In this document: piece after piece, positions 26,995 through 33,694 of the stretch
How positions within the stretch are numbered: position 1 is the stretch's first letter
Layout of the letters: each line of letters opens with the position of its first letter
From: Pelagophyceae sp. CCMP2097
Taxonomy: Eukaryota; Sar; Pelagophyceae
Reading direction: 5' to 3'
Length of the DNA stretch: 33,694 bases
Assembly (NCBI GenBank): GCA_026770575.1
Contig: MU657287.1
Span: 15,721-49,414, forward strand
Made by a program: the position numbers and the translations under genes
The notes under the pieces: generated by a model
Database searches by the model: none
Seen by the model: the letters and a program-made list of their open reading frames with translations, nothing else
Told to the model about the DNA's origin: nothing

Positions 26995-27855
26995 TTAGAG
27001 CGCGGCGTCCCAGAGCCGCGCCGTCTTGTCGTGGCTCGCCGCCACGATGCGCTCGCCGTCGGGCGAGAACGCGCAGCTCACGACCGACTCGGTGTGCCCA
27101 TCAAGCGTCGCCTGCAGCGCGCCCGTCTCGGCGTCCCAAAGCCGCGCCGTCTCGTCGTCGCTCGCCGTCACGATGCGCTCGCCGTTGGGCGAGAACACGC
27201 AGCTCCTGATGCAGTTGTCGTGCCCCTGCAGCGTCAGCAGCAGCGCGCCCGTCTCGGCGTCCCAGAGCCGCGCCGTGTAGTCGGTGCTCGCCGTCACTAC
27301 GCGCATGCCGTCGGGCGAGAACGCGCAGCTGTAGACGCTGTTGGCATGCCCCTCGAGCTTCAGGAGCAGCGCGCCCGTCTCGGCGTCCCAAAGCCGCGCC
27401 GTGTCGTCCTCGCTCGTTGTGACGAGGCGCTTGCCGTCGGGCGAGAACGCGCAGCTCCTGATGTCGCCGGTGTGCCCCTCAAGCGTCATCAGCAGCGCGC
27501 CCGTATCCGCATCCCAGAGCCGCGCCGTCTTGTCGCTCGCCGTCAGGAGGCGCTTGCCGTTGGGCGAGAACGCGCAGCTCGTGAGGTATTTGGTGTGCCC
27601 CTTGAGGATGGCGGTGCCCTTCAAAATCCGGTCCTGCCAGACGAGCTTGCGCAGGGCCAGCGTTACGGCGCGCGCGTCGCGGGCGACGTGCTTCGTGACG
27701 AAGAGGCCGTTTGGCGAGGCCGCCAGCCGGAGGATGGGCTTGAGCAGATCGTGCTGCTCAAACACGCGCAGCGCGAGCGCGGCACCGGCGGCGCGCGACC
27801 GGGCGCGCCGCGCGGCCCTGCGGGCGCGCCGCGAGGCCCTTGTGGCGGGCGGCAT
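26995..27855 (-). CDS. WD40 repeat protein, intact, five repeats
   Basis: It runs from ATG at 27855 to TAA at 26995, 286 aa. The start was chosen by alignment with the two other copies: all share GTCCGCTCGG just upstream and begin MP(A/P)AT. The frame is open further upstream to 28131 but without ATG. The N-terminal domain has RVFEQHDLLKPILRLAA and KHVARDARAVTLALRKLVW. Five WD40 repeats follow (GHTKYL, GHTGDI, GHANSV, GHDNCI, GHTESV). The first repeat has a shortened strand (TASDKTARLWD). Five blades are fewer than the seven of W1 and W3, so a closed propeller would need pairing with another molecule or unseen blades. This is the only uninterrupted member here and is likely the functional one. 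Its partners are unknown. Confidence 0.8.
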   Translation of the reverse strand: MPPATRASRRARRAARRARSRAAGAALALRVFEQHDLLKPILRLAASPNGLFVTKHVARDARAVTLALRKLVWQDRILKGTAILKGHTKYLTSCAFSPNGKRLLTASDKTARLWDADTGALLMTLEGHTGDIRSCAFSPDGKRLVTTSEDDTARLWDAETGALLLKLEGHANSVYSCAFSPDGMRVVTASTDYTARLWDAETGALLLTLQGHDNCIRSCVFSPNGERIVTASDDETARLWDAETGALQATLDGHTESVVSCAFSPDGERIVAASHDKTARLWDAAL

Positions 27856-28090
27856 ACGCTCCGAGCGGACCCGGAGGCCCGGGGCTCCGAGGCCCCTCGA
27901 TGCGAGCGCAGAGAACGCCGCTGCGACGGTGGCAGCAGCGACGCTTTCAAGCGGATTCGGATCGGATTGAATTCGGGCGGATGCTTGCACGGTTGGGGTC
28001 TCCTGACAGTGGGCGCCGTCCACAGCGAGGCGGCCTGTAGCGACTTCCTTGGACGCACGGCGGGCGCCGCAAGGAGCACGCCTGCCTTGT

Positions 28091-28135
28091 CGAGGTGCAC
28101 TTTCGAGATCGCAGAGTCGCGCGAAGTGCACCTCG
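28091..28135. repeat. Perfect 12-bp inverted repeat upstream of the intact WD40 gene
   Basis: CGAGGTGCACTT (28091-28102) and AAGTGCACCTCG (28124-28135) are separated by 21 bases, 236 bases upstream of the ATG. It could be an operator-like site or the trace of a small inverted duplication. It is absent from the other WD40 copies. Confidence 0.75.
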
Positions 28136-28257
28136 AGTCTTCGGCACCTCCGAGTCGCGCGAAGACACGAGCCACCGTCGAGCTGCGTCCAAGGAATCAG
28201 GTGGCGAGGCGCATGTCGACGGGTCGTCGTGATGCGCCCGCGTCGAGGCTGATGGTC

Positions 28258-30345
28258 GGCAAAGCTGGAACATTCCGGCGGGCCTCCCTGCGTCTGATTC
28301 CGTATCAGAGGCGCAGGGCACTCCCGTCCTACGCGCGGGCGAGTCTTCGGTGCGCTAGGTTCGAGCGGCGCGCCATGGGCTGCAGGCCGCGGCCGCGGGC
28401 GGACACGGCGTCGACCTTTCGTAACCGTGACGTTTCATCACGAGAACGCCCTTTATGGCATCCGACTCCGCCAGTGCCCGCAGCGACGGGCCTCCCTTGG
28501 CGCCCGCGCGAGGGCCCTCCGCCGCAGGGACGCCAGAGAAGGACGCCAGTGACCCTTTTGAGGTCCCTTCATCTAGACAGACAAGCCTCGCTTCAATTCC
28601 TTCTTCTTCAAATAATAAGCGACACGGATCCGACGAGGAGTCGCCCTCTTCGGCGACTCCCTGGCGCACACCGAACGTCCTCGATAAGAAGACGCAAGTT
28701 TGACGCAAGTTTGACGCAAGTTTGCGGCGGACGGGGCGTCGCACGCCGTCACTTTGATCCACGGTCCTTGAATCGGAGCCACCGACGGGCATCGGCACGT
28801 GTGCTCCCGTGGCCCGCCGCCGGGGAAACGAGGCGAGGCTGCCAATGACCCCCTTTGTGGTCGATGTTGGATGGAAAGGGAGTTTGAATGCTCTGCAGGA
28901 AAGGCTCCCTCGTCGCGAAGACGAGCGTCCTTTCGCCTCAGAGGCGCCGAAGAGCATACACACACGGGAAGTGACAGGCCCCGATTTCGAGAGAGGCGCA
29001 AACGATCGGGCTGCCCGAGGATGCGAGGCCCCGCGCTCCCCTATGGTCACGTCTCGACGGCCGCCGTCGAAGGGCGCCCCTGCTCGAGGACCCTAGCAAT
29101 AGTCCCGCCGTCGAGGAAGATGCCGAGTCGTTAATTTGCAGGTTGGGTCCGGAACTCAAGCGAGGGCTCCCGGGAGCAGCCAGTGGCCCCGCGGTCGGCT
29201 TGCACCGCCGAGACCCGACGTTAGAGCGCGACGATCCAGAGCCGCGCCGTCCTTTAGTTGCTCACCGTCACGACGCGCTTGTTGTCGGGCAAAAACGCGC
29301 AGCTGGTGATACCTTCGTCGTGCCCCTGCAGCGTCAGCAGCAGCGAGCCCGTCTCGGCGTCCCATAGCCGTCCCAGAGCCGCGCCGTTGTGTCGTCGCTC
29401 GCCGTCACGACGCGCTCGCCGTTGGGCGAGAACGCGCAGCACATGACACCTTCGTCGTGCCCCTCGAGCGTCTGCAGCAGCGCGCCCGTCTCGGCGTCCC
29501 ACAGCCGCGCCGTCGTGTCCTAGCTCGCCGTGACGATGCACTTGCCATCGGGCGAGAACGCGCAGCTGACGACGCTATTGGTGTGCCCTGTGAGCGTCAG
29601 CAGCAGCGCGCCCGTCTCGGCGTCCCAGAGCCCGCGCCGTCCCGTCCCCGCTTCCCGTCACGACGCGCTTGCCATCGGGCGAGAACGCGCAGCACACGAC
29701 ACAGTCGTCGTCGTGCGCCTCAAGAGTCAGGAGCAGCGGACCCGTCTCGGCATCCCAGAGCCGCGCCGTCCCATCGTAGCTCGCCGTCGCGAGGCGCTTG
29801 CCGTCAGGCGAGAACGCGCAGCTCGTGACGCTGCTGGTGTGCCCCTCGAGCGACAGCAGCAGCTCGCCCGTCGCGGCGTCCCACACCCGCGCCGTATTAT
29901 CGTGGCTTCCCGTCACGATGCGCTCGCCGCCGGGCGAGAACGCGCAGCTCACGATGGCGCCGGCGTGCCCCTCGAGCGTCGCCTGCAGCGCGCCCGTCTC
30001 GACGTCCCAGAGCTGCGCCGTGTAGCAGTTCGCCGTCACGAGGCGCTTGCCGTCGGGCGAGAACGCGCAGCTCATGACCTCGCTCGCGTGCCCCTTGAGG
30101 ATTGCGGTGCCCTTCAAAATCCGGTCCGTCAAAACGAGCTTGCGCAGGGTCAGCGTCACGGCACGCGCGTCGCGAGCGACGTGCTTCGTGATGAGGAGGC
30201 CGTCGGGAGAGGCCGCCAGGCGGAGGTTGGGCGTGAGCAGGTCGCGCTGCTCAAACACGCGGAGCGCGAGCGCGGCAGCGGCGGCGCGCGACCGGACGCG
30301 CCGCCCGGTGGCGGCCGGCATGCGCTCCGAGCGGACCAGGGCGCG
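28258..30345 (-). repeat. WD40-containing duplication unit, copy W3
   Basis: It is the inverted counterpart of 10637-12676, from the GTCCGCTCGG preceding the start codon to the GATACGGAATCAGACGC region at about 28290. It includes the long non-coding tail, so the duplication covered gene plus flank. Confidence 0.85.
29221..30321 (-). pseudogene. WD40 seven-blade pseudogene
   Basis: It starts with MPAATGRRVRSRAAA and the shared N-terminal domain. Seven WD40 repeats can be traced with frame changes. Lesions in transcription order are: a one-base insertion near 29631 (GAGCCCGCG instead of GAGCCGCG), TAG at 29522-29520 in place of TGG, an ~11-bp insertion near 29365-29380 that partly doubles GTCCCAGAGCC, and TAA at 29256-29254. 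Several independent lesions make sequencing error unlikely. The final TARLWIVAL-stop is kept. Confidence 0.85.
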
Positions 30346-30474
30346 CCCGGGGCTCCGAGGCCCCTCGGGCCGAGCGCAGAGAAAATCCGCCGCTGCGACG
30401 CCTCTTGGACGCGCCGAGCCCGGACCTCTGAGTCTGAAGACGGCCGGCGTCCCGCAACCCGTCGTCTCCCAAAA

Positions 30475-30512
30475 GAGGCGCGCGCGCGAGTCTGCGCGCG
30501 CGCGGGAATCGT
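30475..30512. repeat. Alternating CG inverted repeat upstream of the YxFGD gene
   Basis: GCGCGCGCGCGAG and CTGCGCGCGCGCG flank a short centre, about 200 bases before the ATG. It could form a hairpin or Z-DNA-like tract. Confidence 0.6.
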
Positions 30513-30706
30513 AGTTTTGTAAAGCCTTTTTTGTGATAGGAAATTCTCTTTTAAAGAAGCAGAACCCGTTTCGGCGAAGCTTCCGCGTGTTCCGTCGACC
30601 AACGTGGGACCCACGTGCCCACCGGTGGCTGTGGGCCCTCTTCGGGAGGCGGTGGCGTCTGCGCGCGCCGGGGCTGGTCTCGAAGGCCGTGTCGTGGCGT
30701 CAAAGC

Positions 30707-31837
30707 ATGTCGCGCCTCGTCTTCGCCCTCTTCACTGCCGCCGCCGCGCTGCGCCCGCCTCCGCGACCGCCGCCGCCGGCGCGGGCCGCCCGGGGGCCGG
30801 CGGACAACTTGCACGACGCGGCCGACGGCGCGGTCGACGACGCCGCGACGCGCGCCGACGACGCCGCGACGCGCACCGAAAACCCAAAGGCCGGCGCGAC
30901 GCCGCTGGCGGGCGCGTTCTCCTTCCTCCGGTCTTACAAGTTTGGAGATATCACGCAGTCCGCGGTGCGGGCGGCGGGCCAAAAGGATTACAAATTCGGA
31001 GACCTCACAAAGTCGGCCGTGCGCGCCTCGGGCCGCTCTGATTATGAATTCGGCGACGCTTCAAAGTGGCTCGACGGCCAAGCCAAGGCCGCCGTCAACA
31101 ACATCACACAGAAAGAGAGCTACGAGTTTGGGGACGTTACACGCTGGGCCGATCTTCAAGCGAAAGCCAAGGTCACCACTTTAACAGGCAAAGAGGCTTA
31201 CCAATTCGGAGACATTTCCAAGGCTTTGGTCCACATCGCGCGTACGCGGGAGTACTCTTTGGACGACGTTTTTTTCCTGGTAAAGGCTGGTATCGTTCTA
31301 GGTTCCAGTTTAGCACCGGTCGGAGCTTTGCTGCCAGTCAAGTTCCTCATCGACCTTTTAAATATGTCCCTTATGGGCGACATGACGGACCGCGTCGCGG
31401 CGTTTGCGGCGGGCGAGGTCGACAAGAGGTGTAAAGAGGCGGTAACAGGAGACGCAAATTATAAGGTTGGAGACCTTACTATGCGTGCTATTCTAAAGTT
31501 CACTGGAAAAGAAAAGTACGAATTCGGTGACGTGGCGAGAACAGTGAAGAAGCTGGGCGACGAGGCCGAAGCATCCAAGAAAGGCGCGCTGCCGAAGCCG
31601 AGGCTCCTCGGCGTGCCCGGAGCGGGTGAATCGGAGTTGGACGCAGGCCTCGCCGCCGAGTTGGAGGCTTGGGACGAGGCGGTTCTGGGCTTCGTCGACG
31701 AGACCGTTTGGGGCTCCGTCGACGAAGCTGTCGCCAAGGCCACCGCCACGTCTGCCGCCAAGGCCACCGCTACGCTTTCTGCCGCCACCGCTACGCCGTC
31801 TGCCGCCACGCTTTCTAACGCAAAGGCCACCGACTGA
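30707..31837 (+). CDS. Secreted or organelle-targeted YxFGD(I/L/V)-repeat protein
   Basis: 376 aa. The start ATG 30707 is chosen because it begins a clear signal peptide (MSRLVFALFTAAAALR) followed by a Pro/Ala-rich stretch. The frame is open further upstream to 30533. A bipartite plastid-type leader is possible. Residues 37-60 carry a doubled DDAATR. The Y-(K/E/Q)-F-G-D motif recurs at 77, 95, 113, 139 and 165, with degenerate copies at 183 (YSLDD) and 252 (YKVGD) and a full one at 271. Spacing alternates between 18 and 26 residues. A hydrophobic stretch at about 188-222 may be a membrane segment. The C-tail is Ala/Thr-rich. I associate such repeats with stramenopile algae but know no function. 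It appears to be a single-exon gene. Confidence 0.8.
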   Translation: MSRLVFALFTAAAALRPPPRPPPPARAARGPADNLHDAADGAVDDAATRADDAATRTENPKAGATPLAGAFSFLRSYKFGDITQSAVRAAGQKDYKFGDLTKSAVRASGRSDYEFGDASKWLDGQAKAAVNNITQKESYEFGDVTRWADLQAKAKVTTLTGKEAYQFGDISKALVHIARTREYSLDDVFFLVKAGIVLGSSLAPVGALLPVKFLIDLLNMSLMGDMTDRVAAFAAGEVDKRCKEAVTGDANYKVGDLTMRAILKFTGKEKYEFGDVARTVKKLGDEAEASKKGALPKPRLLGVPGAGESELDAGLAAELEAWDEAVLGFVDETVWGSVDEAVAKATATSAAKATATLSAATATPSAATLSNAKATD

Positions 31838-32189
31838 CGGACATCGACGGACATCCACAACCCGCTGGAAGGGCCTCGTATGCGCCCCAAAGGCATACCG
31901 CTCCGGCGTCGGCGCTCGAGGCGGCCTCTTCGAGGAGGCGTTTTCGGCATATGGCGGCCCCTTGCCGCCGGCAGTCTTTTCAGACCGGCCCCGCCCAAAC
32001 GCGCTCCGCGTCCCGCCCAAACGCGCGCCGCGTTTCTCGAAGCGCGGCCGCCGCCGCGCCCCGCGTCGCGAGGGCGGCGACGACTCGGCAAAGCCGACCG
32101 GGAGGCGCGTTGTTTTGATAGGAGTTCCTACGTAATTTTGACTTCGTAACAAGCCTTTACACGGGCGCGTGCTCTCCCGGGGGCGATGC
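31838..32189. other. Non-coding spacer
   Basis: Open frames on both strands look like shadows of GC-rich DNA. GCCCAAACGCGC occurs twice close together at about 31995 and 32015. Nothing else is supported. Confidence 0.4.
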
Positions 32190-32870
32190 GTTTCGTTTCC
32201 AGGAGCGACCGCAGCGAGGCAGCTTTACGGAGAAGGCCCTTGGAACGGTCCTGGCAAAGAATGCCCGAGAAGTGCCAAGATTGGCCGAGAAGGGTCCTTG
32301 CAGCCTGAACGCCTCTCTCGCGTGCGGATGTTTCGCAGGTCGCGATTGCTCTGGCAACCAGTCGCACGGCTCGTTAGCCCGCGCCCTAATCTGGCGCTCC
32401 GTCCGCCAGGCGTCGTCTTTTCGTCTTTTCGACGGAAACCTTTTGGTTTTCACTGCCCGTCCAGTGTCCACGCCCTCGTCCTCCACGACGCGTCGCGTCA
32501 GCCTCCCTCCATCTGCGGCTCCTTCGAAGGGTGTCTCCAGGAGCGAGCGCGGCGAGGCAGGTTGACCGGAAGGCCCTCGGAAGGGTCCTGCAAAGAAGGG
32601 TCCCTGGCAAGAATGACAGAAAAGGGTCCTGCAGCCTTAACGGCCTCTCGTGCGGACGTTTGCCAGGTCGTTATTGCTCCGGCAGCCAGACGCGCGGCTC
32701 GTCGGCCCTCGTCGGACGTGCCACCAGGCGTCTCTCGTTTCAAAGCAAACCTTCCAAACCTTTGGAGCTCCCCTTGTCACTCACTGCTACGCCCTGGTCC
32801 TCCTCGACGCGTCCGCCTCCCCGGCTGCGGCTCGCTGGGAGGGCGGCGGCCTCGTTGGGAAGGTGCGGGC
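32190..32870 (+). repeat. Two-copy tandem duplication, period 338 bp
   Basis: Copy 1 is about 32190-32527 and copy 2 about 32528-32870. Shared landmarks are CCAGGAGCGA (32199 and 32537), GGGTCCTTGCAGCCT versus GGGTCCTGCAGCCTTAACG, CGTGCGGA, CACGGCTCGT versus GCGGCTCGT, and CCTCGTCCTCCACGACGCGTC versus CTGGTCCTCCTCGACGCGTC. The copies have diverged with many indels. No family-like protein is encoded. Confidence 0.75.
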
Positions 32871-32894
32871 TGACACACTTGAGGAAGTCCCGGT

Positions 32895-33108
32895 GACCGG
32901 TGGAAGTCACAACGGAGCTCCTCGACGTGGTGACAATGGAGTTTGCGCCCGGGCTATGGCAAGTGCGCGCAGTGGGATCGCAGCCGCTCGGCTCGACGCT
33001 GCGGAGGAAGAATCGCGCATTCTTGTGCTCGGGGGCGGTGGATTGACGACGGAGATGCTCGCCGTAGATGCTCAACGGGGCGCTCGTGCGACGCGCCACC
33101 GGCAGTGA
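32895..33108 (+). pseudogene. Fragment of a kelch gene, last repeat and tail
   Basis: It aligns with 8145-8363 of the kelch gene: TELLDVVTMEFAPG in one frame, then after a frameshift RLDAAEEESRILVLGGGG and LTTEMLAVDAQRGARA in another. It ends at a TGA in the same place as the intact gene. The BTB and first five repeats are absent. It follows the tandem duplication directly. Confidence 0.8.
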
Positions 33109-33694
33109 CGTGCGCAAGATCTCTGTACCGACGTCGGTGCCATGCGCAACGCATCTCATCGAGCAACCCGCAAGAAGGCGAGGCCCTCTCTTGCAGAGAT
33201 GCCGCCACGACGCCGACGATTTCGCCACGACGCCACGACGCCCCGACGCCACGACCCTCCCTCCCGTACGCTCCTCACGGACCCCCTCGCCGCGCTCATT
33301 TAAGTTTCCCTTCACGAGCGTGGTCTTGCCACTGACGCAGAGGGGTGTCCATTGCGGCCGAGGTGGGCCCCCCACGGTGGGAGGTCGGTTCGTTTCAAAT
33401 GCGAGGTCGAATCGATTGTTTAAACATATCTTAAAACTATGTTTTCGGACGGTTACCGAATTCAAATTTTCGGCTATTTTCGATGCAAGGATTGCATGTG
33501 AGTTGTTAACTTGTTAAGAGAGCATTTTTTTAAGAATGTTGGCAGTTGCATCGATCCAGGACCTTTCGCCATTGCGCACCACTGGGGCCCCCTCCGAGCG
33601 TGTTTGGGGGCTTATAGGGCGGGTCTGGGGCAGGACTGGGCCCTGCCAAAGCGGCTGCGTCTCCGGCGCCCGACTTGGGGCTGCAGAAGACGCG
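33109..33694. other. Right edge, nothing recognised
   Basis: A long minus-strand open frame (33465-32740) has no domain and overlaps the kelch fragment. Positions 33410-33540 are AT-richer than the rest. No gene is supported. Confidence 0.4.

Noticed and set aside
2440..30345. One giant palindrome covering the window
   Set aside because: Inverted pairs do not appear in mirror order: left order is S, composite, E, WD40; right order is composite, S, E, WD40. Each pair was inverted separately.
31493..32152. Minus-strand frames over the YxFGD gene
   Set aside because: The plus-strand frame has a signal peptide and clear periodic motifs; the minus frames have neither.
32740..33465. 241-codon minus-strand frame at the right edge
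   Set aside because: It overlaps the kelch relic and has no domain; part of it is simply the antisense of that relic.

Overview
The window looks like nuclear DNA of a GC-rich, intron-containing microalga. A stramenopile alga, possibly a pelagophyte of the Aureococcus/Pelagomonas type, would fit. This is an inference from four things: short GT-AG introns, a Golgi-type GlcNAc-transferase of a family common in stramenopiles, an MFS carrier, and a YxFGD-repeat protein of a style I associate with such algae. No marker gene proves the taxon. There are no prokaryotic operons, ribosome binding sites, rRNA genes or CRISPR arrays.

Layout. 1-1051: non-coding, with a hairpin and a 151-bp-spaced duplication. 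1052-6258: an eight-exon gene for a type II membrane GlcNAc-transferase-like protein (595 aa). Its fourth intron (2.9 kb) is almost entirely satellite and mobile-element DNA. 6781-8363: a coiled-coil/BTB(T1)/six-kelch protein. 8555-9620: copy 1 of a ~1-kb repeat whose inverted copy lies at about 22680-23668. 9794-10632: a TIR element split by a 484-bp insertion that carries a hairpin, a CTGT microsatellite and a tRNA-like sequence. 10662-11756: a seven-blade WD40 gene with one nonsense codon. 12683-13055: an intact 373-bp copy of the TIR element. 14165-19963: a six-exon MFS transporter (492 aa) with two large repeat-filled introns. 20119-20199: a long hairpin. 20581-21760: an inverted relative of the satellite at 2440-3700. 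26995-27855 (minus): an intact WD40 gene. 29221-30321 (minus): a WD40 pseudogene with several lesions. 30707-31837: a secreted or organelle-targeted YxFGD-repeat protein. 32190-32870: a 338-bp tandem duplication. 32895-33108: a kelch pseudogene fragment.

The gene models for the GlcNAc-transferase and the MFS carrier come from joining exons with matching phases. Both come out as exact multiples of three and read as continuous family-like proteins. The genes do not form one pathway. What links the window is repeats. Most repeat families occur in inverted pairs: satellite S, the A-B-C-D-A composite, the ~1-kb element and the WD40 unit. The best candidate for something undescribed is the composite: satellite blocks in fixed order between two copies of a small terminal-inverted-repeat element. 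It sits in introns of two unrelated genes in opposite orientation. Other strong points are the nested insertion with a 4-bp target duplication and an intron-exon hairpin that loops out a splice acceptor.
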